Source of the DNA: a virus
Length of the DNA stretch: 28,805 bases
Strand: one strand, 5' to 3'
IMG/VR virus record: IMGVR_UViG_3300008267_000710
Coordinates: 1-28,805 of that record
Part shown: piece after piece, positions 1-7,545 of the stretch
Layout of the letters: every line of letters starts with the position of its first letter
Numbering within the stretch: the stretch's first letter is position 1
Translations under genes and position numbers: made by a program
The notes under the pieces: generated by a model
Database searches by the model: none
What the model was told of the DNA's origin: nothing
Seen by the model: the letters and a program-made list of their open reading frames with translations, nothing else

Positions 1-1
1 A

Positions 2-331
2 GAATTAGAAAGTAACCCAGGACTTACTGGTGAATATAATATCCAAAGGGCAATTGCAACATTTAATAAAAGAGTAGAACCATTACTTGTTGTTTTTAAA
101 GAAGAAGTAAGAGATGGACTTTTAGTTAAGAATCCAGAAGAAAGACCATTCTTTACAAAAGACCAATGTGAATTAATTAATGGAGTTCCATTTGAGGAAA
201 AAGATCAGGATGATATACAAAAAGACCTCATCGATATGGAACAAGGTGAAGTTGATTTTTGGGGGAATGTTGGTATTAATCCAGATTATATTTATGAGTT
301 AGCAGAAGAGGGGTGGGAAGAATATATTTAA
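2..331 (+). CDS. 3' end of an unassigned protein (partial)
   Basis: The reading frame is open from the window edge to a TAA at 329-331 and gives 109 residues; the start lies outside the window. The fragment is acidic and soluble-looking, with no membrane segment and no motif I can name with confidence. It has a segment RVEPLLVVF early on and ends in an acidic, aromatic tail (GWEEYI). The spacing of these segments vaguely recalls the end of a replication enzyme such as a phage polymerase, but this is memory only and I do not assign it. It is convergent with the next gene, and the two stop codons overlap (328-331), so there is no room for a terminator between them. Confidence 0.75.
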   Translation, partial: ELESNPGLTGEYNIQRAIATFNKRVEPLLVVFKEEVRDGLLVKNPEERPFFTKDQCELINGVPFEEKDQDDIQKDLIDMEQGEVDFWGNVGINPDYIYELAEEGWEEYI

Positions 332-702
332 CCAAGTTTTAAACCGTCACTTGATAGGATATACCAGTTTCCTTCAACAAACTGAAACTGGACACAAGCT
401 CCTTTTTCTAAAAGGAGTTCATCCCACTCTTCATCAATAGAACCAACATCTGATTTAATTAAAACATTTGTTAAAGATTTAATTGTAATTTTTGAGGAGC
501 TATTTGAATTTAGTGTTACTTCAGAGTAATCAACATTTTTTACAATTAAAAATGTTTCATCACTTGTTGTGTAATTTGAGTCAGAAATAATTTTATGAAT
601 TTCTTTTGGGTGTTCAATAATTACTTTTGGTTCAACAACTGTTTGTGTTTGGTACCTAACAACATTTTTTCTTTGTGTAAGATTGTCAATTTTAATACTC
701 AT
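328..702 (-). CDS. small beta-rich, virion-like protein of unknown function
   Basis: This 124-aa protein has a short basic N-terminus followed by alternating hydrophobic residues that suggest beta strands (TFLIVKNVDYSEVTL, then KITIKSLTNVLIK). It ends with GNWYILSSDGLKLG. Short ends of the W-Y-I-L-S type are common on beta-structured phage virion proteins (fibres, head decorations), so a structural role is a reasonable inference, not an identification. Its ATG (700-702) overlaps the TGA of the upstream gp13-like gene in an ATGA arrangement, so the two are probably translationally coupled and made together. There is no signal peptide or membrane segment. Confidence 0.7.
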   Translation of the reverse strand: MSIKIDNLTQRKNVVRYQTQTVVEPKVIIEHPKEIHKIISDSNYTTSDETFLIVKNVDYSEVTLNSNSSSKITIKSLTNVLIKSDVGSIDEEWDELLLEKGACVQFQFVEGNWYILSSDGLKLG

Positions 703-1823
703 ATCACATATATTTGTCTTGGCATTGCTCTGAACTTGAGCTGTTTATTTAAGTTTTCAGCAATTTGTGCTTCTCTTTCCATAACCTTTTCTGGTTTTAA
801 TCTTGTAAGTCTACCTTCAGCGCCTATAAGTTCGTCAATTAATTTTGTCTTTTCATCTTTAGCTTCTGTTGATAATGATTGATAATCCATTGTTAAATCA
901 CCATCTGGTGTTTTTAAATTACCACTAAACTTACCACGAACTTTAGAAAGTGTTTCTTTACAATAAGCAATAAACCATCTTCTAACCCAAATTTGTGCTG
1001 GGTTGTTTAAATCTTGCCAACTTATTTTATCAAATGGAACATCAGATGGTAATTTAATAATATCTGGATTATCCTTTAAACATTTATCTCTATCGTCCGG
1101 ACCAACATCATAATACCAATACCAAACTTTACCTCTCATCAATGTTGAGTTACCAAAGTCAAATTTACCACCAGGTGTGTTCATTAAATGAATTGCTTTT
1201 TTTCCATCTGGAAGTGCTGTAACTCTATACGTTAATTCACCAGCAATAATCCTTCTTTGAATATTAATCTCTTGCATTCTTAATAACATATCAAAAGCTG
1301 GCATCATAAAGTAAGATCCTGACATATTACCAAGTTGCGCATATCCAGCAGGACCTGAAATACCACCACCGGCAATTCCACCAAATGTCCAAGGGTCAAA
1401 TAACATATTATTTAATGTTGGTGGTGTAAACCATAATAATTCATTCAATTCTCTATTTGCTGGAATTTCATAAATTTGTTGACCTCTTTCTAATTGGATA
1501 TAATCTTTTTTTAACACATAATCACCACCCGCTTGTAACCCAACAATTTTGGAATAAGCATATGTATATCTTGTTTCGTAATCTAAACTTCTTGTTGTAA
1601 AAGCTCTGGATAAAGATTGTGTATCCAGATTTAAATTATTAAGAGCGGTCCATTGAGATTCAATTAACCAATCTTGAACATATTGAGAATACTCGTCAAT
1701 TGAAAATTCAAGTAAAGTATCCATTTGTTCATCTTCCAATTCGATACTTCTTAAAGGAGCCCCTAATAAATGTCTTATTTTTTTGTAAAGCTCACTTCTG
1801 TCTGGTTCATTAATAATTGCCAT
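699..1823 (-). CDS. gp13: neck / head-completion protein, T4 gp13-like
   Basis: This 374-aa protein resembles the gp13 neck family, which closes the filled head and prepares it for the tail. The N-terminus has the family pattern of a short helix, a hydrophobic LGAP segment and an acidic helix (LEDEQMDTLLEFSIDEYSQY). The C-terminal part has WVRRWFIAYCKETLSKVRGK, then a short loop and EKTKLIDEL, as I recall from cyanophage gp13 proteins. It is longer than T4 gp13 (about 309 aa); a Gly-rich loop near residues 148-165 accounts for part of this. It lies on the opposite strand from the other neck and tail genes. A TATTTAT element sits 15 nt upstream of the ATG. The assignment is by pattern recognition without alignment. 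Confidence 0.68.
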   Translation of the reverse strand: MAIINEPDRSELYKKIRHLLGAPLRSIELEDEQMDTLLEFSIDEYSQYVQDWLIESQWTALNNLNLDTQSLSRAFTTRSLDYETRYTYAYSKIVGLQAGGDYVLKKDYIQLERGQQIYEIPANRELNELLWFTPPTLNNMLFDPWTFGGIAGGGISGPAGYAQLGNMSGSYFMMPAFDMLLRMQEINIQRRIIAGELTYRVTALPDGKKAIHLMNTPGGKFDFGNSTLMRGKVWYWYYDVGPDDRDKCLKDNPDIIKLPSDVPFDKISWQDLNNPAQIWVRRWFIAYCKETLSKVRGKFSGNLKTPDGDLTMDYQSLSTEAKDEKTKLIDELIGAEGRLTRLKPEKVMEREAQIAENLNKQLKFRAMPRQIYVI

Positions 1824-1838
1824 AGTGATTTTTTTTAT

Positions 1839-1846
1839 ATAAATAT
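1839..1846 (-). promoter_or_regulatory. TATTTAT late-promoter-like element for the gp13-like gene
   Basis: The minus strand reads GATATTTATA. The 8-mer ATATTTAT ends 15 nt before the ATG at 1823. It overlaps the last base of the preceding 78-aa gene, so this gene can be transcribed separately from its upstream neighbours. Confidence 0.5.
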
Positions 1847-2082
1847 CACCTTCTTGGGTTTACTAAATTTCTAAGGTCAATTTTAAACCTTTCATTCTTA
1901 GCTAAATTTCTAATAATATCTTGTGGAATATTGTCACCAAGTCTTAAGACTCCGTATTTTTCGCCAAAATTATTAAACAATCCTAATACTTCTTTTGTTT
2001 TTTCATCACCAATTAAAAAAGATTTATAATCATCCATCGTTAATATTGGAAACTGAATAAAACCAGACATTGTTTTATTCAT
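1846..2082 (-). CDS. 78-aa protein of unknown function
   Basis: This small basic protein has no recognised domain. It has a conserved-looking hydrophobic start (MSGFIQFPILTMDDYKSF), and an acidic-to-basic helix follows, ending in a basic tail (NLVNPRR). A second in-frame Met at residue 5 (MSGF) could be the true start. It lies 2 nt downstream of the metalloprotease-SOD gene and is very likely co-transcribed with it; its own 3' end runs into the element in front of the gp13-like gene. Nothing visible tells its role. I regard it as a real gene because of its tight packing and lack of a competing frame. Confidence 0.6.
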   Translation of the reverse strand: MNKTMSGFIQFPILTMDDYKSFLIGDEKTKEVLGLFNNFGEKYGVLRLGDNIPQDIIRNLAKNERFKIDLRNLVNPRR

Positions 2083-2084
2083 CT

Positions 2085-3893
2085 TTAATTAAGTAATCCT
2101 GGTGTCTTTGCAAGTTCGATTATTTTGTTTTTATCGTAATAAGATAATTCAACACCAGTGTTTGTATCATTTGGTATCCCAACTAATAAACCTGTTATAT
2201 CTGTGAGTAAGTATGCCAAAATATCTTCGGCTTGGTTTTTTATATCATCACTTTCGTGTCCTACAAGTAACTCTAAAAAATTTGGGTATTGACTTAATCT
2301 ATTCAATTCTTCTTTATTTTCTGGACTACCATTATATTGGAGAATAAATTTTTTCAAGGACTCTTTAATACTTTTTACATTAATTCTTTCTCCTAAATCT
2401 CTTACAACTTTACAAGAAATTTTATCACCTCTTGTTGTTGATACATCAAATGGAGAAACATTACTTATTGCTAATTGACCATCAAGAAAACCAGCAACCA
2501 TACCCTCAAAATCAAAACCTCTTGTTTTACTTTTAAGAAATCTCTTAAAGTAATTGTTAAACCTATATTTAGATCTTTCAGACACATCTTTTAAATTAAG
2601 AGTCATAAGACCCTCAAGAGTTCTATTGAAGTTTAAATTACCTCGTTCAATCTCTGCTGAGGTAATATTATTTATTGCTTCAGCAGCCGCTTCCGCATCC
2701 AAAGGTATAAGTCTAATTTTTTGTAGTTCTCGACTCATAGCCTTTTTTAAATCCATATCGATTTCTTCGTTCTCAACAAGTAATCTTGAAATAGATTCTG
2801 TTAATTTCTTTTTTGATTTTGTTTCATATAAATCATTCACAAAATCCCAATTTATATGATTCCAAAAGTTTGTGATATATTCGTCTTTTTTATTTTGATA
2901 TTTTAAATAAAAAGCGTGTTCCCATAAATCAAGACCCAATAGTGGATAACCACCACCTTTAATTATATTCATCAAAGGATTATCTTGGTTTGGCGTAAAC
3001 ATAACTTTTAATTTGTTTCCTTTTGTCAAAACTAACCAAGCCCAACCAGAACCAAAACCATCTTTAGCTATTTGATTAAACTCATCTTTTAATTTTTTTA
3101 TATTACCAAAATCTTTTTTAATTTTTTCTAAAATTGGTCCGTTTGGTATTTGTTTTTTTGGTGAAAGCATTTTCCAAAATAATGCGTGATTAAATGCACC
3201 ACCAGCATTGTTTCTAATTTTATCATCAAATTTACTGATTTCTTTAACAATGCTTTCCAAATCCTCAACCTCAATATTTTGGTCAGAAAGAAACTTATTT
3301 AATTTTTTAACATAACCTTTATAGTGTTTATTATAATGTATGTTCATTGTTTCAGAATCAATAAATTTTTTCATAGATGAATAAGCGTAAGGAAGTTTCT
3401 CAATTCCAATTCTTTTCATTTCCAAAAGAAGTTCATTTTGTGTATTTTCTTTTTCTGTTATTAAAATTTGTTCATTAATAACAGAAAGTTTTCTTTCTAA
3501 ATTTTCATACATCATATGTTCTTTTTTGGGGTATTTTTTTTCAAATTTTTTAATTAGTTGACCAGCAAAAGCGTTTGCCTCATCTTCATTTTTACCCCCA
3601 ATATTTGGTCCTTTTTCTCTTTTAAGGATGTCTCTTTGATAATCGTGAACCCACTCGTGAGCCAATGTTCTTAAAACATCCCTATTTATCCTCCCTTTAG
3701 ATAAAATTCTAATACGTCTCAAATTTTGATTGTGACTACCAGTTGACATTGTTTTATCTCTTTTATCAAGAAACTGAATAGTCAAATCATTTTTAAGAGG
3801 ATAATTTTTTTGTAAAAAATAAATAAATTCTTTATAAAATGTTTTTTCTTCTGACGAGATTTCTTTATCAGTATATAGAACTTTAACTTTCAT
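2085..3893 (-). CDS. fusion: zinc-metalloprotease-like + Mn-type superoxide dismutase + unknown C-terminal domain
   Basis: This 602-aa protein has three parts. Residues about 1-125 carry HEWVH (79-83), a zincin HExxH motif, with an acidic EDEANAFA (103-110) placed like the third metal ligand of ImmA/gluzincin-type proteases. Residues about 166-357 are a complete Fe/Mn superoxide dismutase domain: LPYAYSSMKKFI, then metal ligands His186, His236, Asp322 and His326, with His190 and the Tyr34-equivalent Tyr194 present. Gly231-Gly232 before NH and Gln303 in NQDNPLM follow the manganese-type pattern rather than the iron-type one. Residues about 365-602 match nothing I know. SOD converts superoxide to oxygen and peroxide. 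No signal peptide is seen. It starts a minus-strand unit with a TATTTAT element 5 nt upstream, next to virion genes. Domain calls are firm for SOD and likely for the protease. Confidence 0.9.
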   Translation of the reverse strand: MKVKVLYTDKEISSEEKTFYKEFIYFLQKNYPLKNDLTIQFLDKRDKTMSTGSHNQNLRRIRILSKGRINRDVLRTLAHEWVHDYQRDILKREKGPNIGGKNEDEANAFAGQLIKKFEKKYPKKEHMMYENLERKLSVINEQILITEKENTQNELLLEMKRIGIEKLPYAYSSMKKFIDSETMNIHYNKHYKGYVKKLNKFLSDQNIEVEDLESIVKEISKFDDKIRNNAGGAFNHALFWKMLSPKKQIPNGPILEKIKKDFGNIKKLKDEFNQIAKDGFGSGWAWLVLTKGNKLKVMFTPNQDNPLMNIIKGGGYPLLGLDLWEHAFYLKYQNKKDEYITNFWNHINWDFVNDLYETKSKKKLTESISRLLVENEEIDMDLKKAMSRELQKIRLIPLDAEAAAEAINNITSAEIERGNLNFNRTLEGLMTLNLKDVSERSKYRFNNYFKRFLKSKTRGFDFEGMVAGFLDGQLAISNVSPFDVSTTRGDKISCKVVRDLGERINVKSIKESLKKFILQYNGSPENKEELNRLSQYPNFLELLVGHESDDIKNQAEDILAYLLTDITGLLVGIPNDTNTGVELSYYDKNKIIELAKTPGLLN

Positions 3894-3898
3894 ATGAA

Positions 3899-3906
3899 AT
3901 AAATAT
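3899..3906 (-). promoter_or_regulatory. TATTTAT late-promoter-like element for the protease-SOD gene
   Basis: The minus strand reads GATATTTATTTC and ends 5 nt before the ATG at 3893. It occupies most of the 32-nt gap after the helicase gene. If the element works like a T4 late promoter, the transcript would have almost no leader. Confidence 0.45.
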
Positions 3907-3925
3907 CTAAAAAGAGAGAAATGGT

Positions 3926-5686
3926 TTAAATAGATTTATTGATAAGATTTAGAATTTCTTCTACAACATCGACAGATTCTACAATTTCATCACCCATTAC
4001 GGTTCCAATTACCTTTTTCTTTTTATTTAGAATGTCATAAATAACACCTTCAATAGTGTTTTCAAAAATTGGATAATAAACCAGAACATTATTTTTTTGA
4101 CCATAACGATATGCTCTATCTTCGGCTTGTGCGTGTTCTGCCGGAACAAACGATAAGTCATTCATTATTACAACCTCAGCCGCGGTTAATGTAAGACCAA
4201 CACCGGCAGCTTTTAAGTTCCCAACAAAAACTTTGATTTTTTCATTTTCCTGGAATTGGTCAACGGCGTATTGTCTTTGGACTTTATTACAACTACCATC
4301 AAGATATACAGATTCTTTGCCAAAATGATTATGAATTAGTTGTAACGTGTCGGTAAAGTTTGTAAATATGATTACTTTTTTTCCTTGATCTATAATGTTC
4401 TGAACAAATTCAATTGTGTCTTTTACTTTTTCATTTGCAATTACTTTTCTTACTTTCATTAGTTTTGAAAACTGAACTGTAAGAGAAGATGATTCATCGG
4501 TTTTATTTTTTAACCAATCATAGTACTCACCCATCAAATCTTTATATTCTTTTGATGAGGTTCTAAGATATACTGGTGTAATAATTTTATCTGGCAAATC
4601 AAGGACATCTTCCTTTAGCCTTCTTAAAATTTGTTTTGATGTTCTATCTCTTAGTTCCTCAAGATTAGATGCCCCAGTTACATTCCATACTTTTCTTTTT
4701 CCAGCTCTAAACTGAAAACCTTGGCAATAACGAATAGCATAAGCCATCCAGTTTTGTGCTACCGGACTTTCAATTATATTAAGGAGGTTATAATAATTTA
4801 TAGGTCTTGATGTCATTGGTGTTCCAGTAAGTAACCAAACTCGTTTAATATTTTTTACAAAATCATTTATAAGTTTTGTTCTTTGTGCTTGAGCATTTGA
4901 AACCATATGAGCTTCATCTAAAATCACAAGTTCAAAATTTGATTGTAATAATTGTGAATTTTCTTTATCTTCTTTACTGTGAAAGTTTTTTAATATATCG
5001 TAGTTTACGATAACAAAATCAGCTTCGGTTGAAAATTTTTTACCTTCAGCAATAAAACAGGTTCTATCTGAATAATTTGCAATTTCTCTTTCCCAATTTA
5101 TTTTAAGTGACGCTGGACAAACAATTAAAATTTTCTTTGCCCCAGTTTCAAGAGCCGCAATAATTGTTGAGGTTGTTTTTCCAAGTCCCATATCATCACC
5201 CAAAATAAATCTTCTTGACCCTACTAATTTTTCAATAGCTTCCTTTTGGTGTGATAGTGGTGGTCTGTGTTCGTATTTAGAATAATCAATATTAACCTCA
5301 TCTACCGTTTGTGATTTTATTAGTGAAGATTTTGGAACCCAGAATTCAGATAAGACATCTTTTTCAAAGAACTTACCCCAAATATGATACGACTTATCTT
5401 TTTCAACAAGTAATTTTTCAATATAAACATTTTCTGGTGTTTCTAACAAGTATCTTTCAGTTGCAAACTTCTTTGCAAAGTATGGATCCAGTTCAACCCA
5501 CTTACGAGCAACCTTTGGTTTTGTGTCAAAATAATTTACAATGTAGTCCGCTTGAGTTCTTGTCGGATAAAACTTTTTATTGGTTTCCTTTTTAGATTTC
5601 ATATAAAGGATATAGTTGTTGGCACCACTATATGACCCCAACAAATCAAGGGCTTTATGTTCTATTAGTTGTTTTTGTAATTCCAA
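3926..5686 (-). CDS. SNF2-family DNA helicase/translocase (SMARCAL1-like)
   Basis: This 586-aa superfamily 2 ATPase is of SNF2 type. Visible motifs are Walker A GDDMGLGKTT (163-172), DEAH (257-260), TGTP (287-290), and the C-terminal lobe with FTNFTD (441-446) and QAEDRAYRYGQ (520-530), whose arginines serve ATP hydrolysis. The roughly 140-residue N-terminal region precedes HQKEAIEKL, as in SMARCAL1/HARP-like annealing helicases. T4 uses UvsW, a different SF2 helicase, for fork reversal and recombination; this protein may fill that role. The start is a TTG at 5684-5686, because the next in-frame Met is residue 29. A TTATTTAT element lies 11 nt upstream. The gene diverges from the gp14-like gene. 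Confidence 0.9.
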   Translation of the reverse strand: MELQKQLIEHKALDLLGSYSGANNYILYMKSKKETNKKFYPTRTQADYIVNYFDTKPKVARKWVELDPYFAKKFATERYLLETPENVYIEKLLVEKDKSYHIWGKFFEKDVLSEFWVPKSSLIKSQTVDEVNIDYSKYEHRPPLSHQKEAIEKLVGSRRFILGDDMGLGKTTSTIIAALETGAKKILIVCPASLKINWEREIANYSDRTCFIAEGKKFSTEADFVIVNYDILKNFHSKEDKENSQLLQSNFELVILDEAHMVSNAQAQRTKLINDFVKNIKRVWLLTGTPMTSRPINYYNLLNIIESPVAQNWMAYAIRYCQGFQFRAGKRKVWNVTGASNLEELRDRTSKQILRRLKEDVLDLPDKIITPVYLRTSSKEYKDLMGEYYDWLKNKTDESSSLTVQFSKLMKVRKVIANEKVKDTIEFVQNIIDQGKKVIIFTNFTDTLQLIHNHFGKESVYLDGSCNKVQRQYAVDQFQENEKIKVFVGNLKAAGVGLTLTAAEVVIMNDLSFVPAEHAQAEDRAYRYGQKNNVLVYYPIFENTIEGVIYDILNKKKKVIGTVMGDEIVESVDVVEEILNLINKSI

Positions 5687-5697
5687 AATTCCAAGAT

Positions 5698-5705
5698 ATA
5701 AATAA
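5698..5705 (-). promoter_or_regulatory. TATTTAT element for the helicase gene (minus strand)
   Basis: The minus strand reads TTATTTATAT, 11 nt before the TTG start at 5686. On the plus strand the same bases spell TATAAATA (5697-5704), the T4 late-promoter consensus, so its direction cannot be settled by sequence alone. Confidence 0.4.
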
Positions 5706-5722
5706 AAATAATAATAAAAACA

Positions 5723-5730
5723 ATATTTAT
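5723..5730 (+). promoter_or_regulatory. TATTTAT element for the gp14/gp15-like genes
   Basis: AATATTTATC lies in the 59-nt divergent gap. The 8-mer ATATTTAT ends 15 nt before the ATG at 5746, the same spacing as at 1839 and 15562. Confidence 0.5.
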
Positions 5731-5745
5731 CAATAAAAAAAGGTT

Positions 5746-6258
5746 ATGACTAATAAAGTTCCAATTACTCGTCTTGGTAAATTTTTTGGGGATAGTGATT
5801 TCAAATTAGAAATTGAGATGGGTCAAGAATGGTTAATTGGTGATATGAACTATACTTGTGTATTGTATCGTGTAGACAAAACAAAAACCAAAACTGATGA
5901 TGTTTATGGTGAAACCGTATCTGATGGTGTTAAGTTTTTACCGCCAGTTGAGTTTAACGCTTATATTGCAATTGCCGCACCAGAAAATAAATTTCTTGGT
6001 ACCACAAAAATGGATCAAGTTGAACCTGGAAACATAACAATGTCTGTATATTTAAAGACACTTGAAGATTTAAATATTGATATAGATTTTGGAGATTATG
6101 TTGGATACTATGATAGTGAAGATTTTGTTCGTTATTATACGGTTGTAAATGATGGTCGTGTAACATCAGACATTAAACATACATACAAAGGATTCAAACC
6201 ATTTTATCGTACTATTATTGCAGCCCCAGTTGGGCCTAATGAATTTAGAGGATTATAA
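5746..6258 (+). CDS. possible neck protein, T4 gp14-like
   Basis: This 170-aa soluble protein is rich in beta-type segments. It contains DVYGETVSDG early on, which recalls the YGE segment of phage gp14 neck proteins, and a long run of alternating hydrophobics (EFNAYIAIAAPENKFLG). It is shorter than T4 gp14 (about 256 aa). The gene sits directly in front of a gp15-like gene (2-nt gap), which matches the T4 order 13-14-15 and is the main support for the call. It has an AAGG close to its ATG, one of only two possible Shine-Dalgarno-like signals in the window. If not gp14, it is still most likely a head-tail joining protein. Confidence 0.45.
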   Translation: MTNKVPITRLGKFFGDSDFKLEIEMGQEWLIGDMNYTCVLYRVDKTKTKTDDVYGETVSDGVKFLPPVEFNAYIAIAAPENKFLGTTKMDQVEPGNITMSVYLKTLEDLNIDIDFGDYVGYYDSEDFVRYYTVVNDGRVTSDIKHTYKGFKPFYRTIIAAPVGPNEFRGL

Positions 6259-6260
6259 AA

Positions 6261-7298
6261 ATGCCGTTACCTAATAAGATAAAGAAATACTTACCACTTA
6301 CTGAAAGTAAAACATTACTTCCAAGAAGACACGAAATTGCTGATATGATTTCCAAAGACGGAACATATCTTCCTAAATCTTTATTACATGCTGATTTGGA
6401 TAGAGGTTTTTTAGATTTTGTAAAGGAACAATTAGAAACCGTAGTTGAAGGAAAAAAAATTCCAGTTGTTGATATTTTAATTACAACCCAAAACTGGTCA
6501 CAGTTTGTTGAAACTTGGGATTTTCAAAACATTGATAAAAATCTTGAACCACCATTTGTCACGGTAATTAGAACACCAGAGGTTAAGTACGGAACAAATC
6601 CTGCAACAGTTTATACAATACCAAATAGAAGACAATATTATTATGCAAAAGTCCCAACTTGGGATGGTCAAAGACACGGAATGGATATTTACAAAATACC
6701 CCAACCAGTCCCAGTGGACATTAAATATACTGTAGCGATTGTATGTAATAGAATGAGAGAACTAAATAAGTTCAACCAAATTGTATTAGAAAAGTTTTCA
6801 TCAAGACAAGCCTATCAAACAATTAAAGGACATTATATTCCAATTGTGAATGATGGTATTACTGATGAATCAATTTTAGATTTAGAAAAAAGAAAAGTTT
6901 ATATTCAAAAATATGAATTTACATTACTTGGTTTTTTAATTGATGAAGATGAGTTTCAAGTAAGTCCTGCAATCACAAGAGCTTTTACAATGTTTGAAGT
7001 TGATTCGGTAACAAGAAAAAGAAAACAGAAAAAACCAATTCCAACTGAACCAGAAATCATTACATATACTTTCCCAATTTCTGAAAATAGTGTTGAGCAA
7101 AGTTTTGAATATGTTGTAAATTTAAATTTTATTAATTCCGATAATATTGAAGTCTATCAAGTTTTTATAAACGGTGATTATTATGGAAATAATATTTCTG
7201 AAATACAAATTAATAATGGTGATAATCTATCGATAACAGTTACAAGAGATGATAATACAAAAGAAAGCTCAATTCAGTTTTCAGTTTCTTTAATTTAA
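6261..7298 (+). CDS. gp15: tail sheath stabiliser / tail completion protein, T4 gp15-like
   Basis: This 345-aa protein follows the gp14-like gene with a 2-nt gap. Gp15 caps the tail at its head-proximal end and joins it to the neck. The central part (about residues 150-245) has the family features I recall: PVDIKYTVAIVCNRMREL, a helix with NQIVLEKF, then a repeated strand region ending in RKVYIQKYEFTLLGFLID. A lysine-rich linker (about 251-262) leads to an extra C-terminal beta domain of roughly 75 residues that looks Ig-like and is not in T4 gp15 (272 aa). The ORF is convergent with the small regulator gene, and their stop codons overlap. Confidence 0.6.
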   Translation: MPLPNKIKKYLPLTESKTLLPRRHEIADMISKDGTYLPKSLLHADLDRGFLDFVKEQLETVVEGKKIPVVDILITTQNWSQFVETWDFQNIDKNLEPPFVTVIRTPEVKYGTNPATVYTIPNRRQYYYAKVPTWDGQRHGMDIYKIPQPVPVDIKYTVAIVCNRMRELNKFNQIVLEKFSSRQAYQTIKGHYIPIVNDGITDESILDLEKRKVYIQKYEFTLLGFLIDEDEFQVSPAITRAFTMFEVDSVTRKRKQKKPIPTEPEIITYTFPISENSVEQSFEYVVNLNFINSDNIEVYQVFINGDYYGNNISEIQINNGDNLSITVTRDDNTKESSIQFSVSLI

Positions 7299-7459
7299 TT
7301 CTCACCATATATATCCTTTTTTTCTTTACATTTTTCTAAAATTAAGTTTTCTAAAAACTTATACATCTTTATTCCTCTCTTATCACAATACCTTTTTAGG
7401 ACCTCGTGAACTGAGATATCAATTTTAAGATTTTTTATTTTTTTTGGTTCCTTAGACAT
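7295..7459 (-). CDS. small ribbon-helix-helix-type DNA-binding protein (predicted)
   Basis: A 54-aa basic protein starting at the ATG at 7457-7459. A longer 65-aa reading from a TTG at 7492 is possible, but its first 11 codons run through the tandem repeats described below, and the ATG is the better start. The sequence has a short strand (IKNLKIDIS), then a helix, a turn at KRG and a second helix (YKFLENLILEKC), the layout of ribbon-helix-helix regulators. Such proteins bind DNA as dimers. It is the only minus-strand gene among the tail genes, with its own TATTTAT element 36 nt upstream. I infer a transcriptional regulator, possibly autoregulated; the target is unknown. Confidence 0.55.
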   Translation of the reverse strand: MSKEPKKIKNLKIDISVHEVLKRYCDKRGIKMYKFLENLILEKCKEKKDIYGEN

Positions 7460-7460
7460 A

Positions 7461-7482
7461 GGTAGAAAAAAGGTAGAAAAAA
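7461..7482 (-). repeat. two tandem 11-bp repeats at the start of the small regulator gene (possible operator)
   Basis: The unit GGTAGAAAAAA occurs twice in a row without mismatch (7461-7471 and 7472-7482, plus-strand reading). It ends 1 nt upstream of the ATG of the ribbon-helix-helix-type gene and lies between that ATG and its TATTTAT element. Direct repeats one helical turn apart are typical operators for ribbon-helix-helix dimers, so an autoregulatory site is plausible. Confidence 0.45.
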
Positions 7483-7495
7483 TTCTCACCAAAAT

Positions 7496-7503
7496 ATAAA
7501 TAG
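7496..7503 (-). promoter_or_regulatory. TATTTAT element for the small regulator gene
   Basis: The minus strand reads CTATTTATA, ending 36 nt before the ATG at 7459. This is the long-spacing class also seen at the sheath and tube genes. Confidence 0.4.
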
Positions 7504-7537
7504 TTATATAGAAGTAAAGTTTTTACCAAAAACGACA

Positions 7538-7545
7538 ATATTTAT
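7538..7545 (+). promoter_or_regulatory. TATTTAT element for the tail sheath gene
   Basis: AATATTTATA ends 34 nt before the ATG at 7580, followed by an A/T-rich leader with no Shine-Dalgarno. Confidence 0.5.

Noticed and set aside
2-331. Assignment of the first partial gene to a family B DNA polymerase C-terminus
   Set aside because: Only a vague memory of similar spacing; no polymerase motif is present in this fragment.
595-882. Plus-strand 95-aa reading frame
   Set aside because: Antisense to the 124-aa and gp13-like genes, Cys/Phe-rich junk composition, no upstream signal.
5697-5704. TATAAATA as a T4-type late promoter on the plus strand
   Set aside because: The same bases give the TATTTAT element of the divergent helicase gene, and a second, better-spaced element (5723-5730) serves the plus-strand gene.
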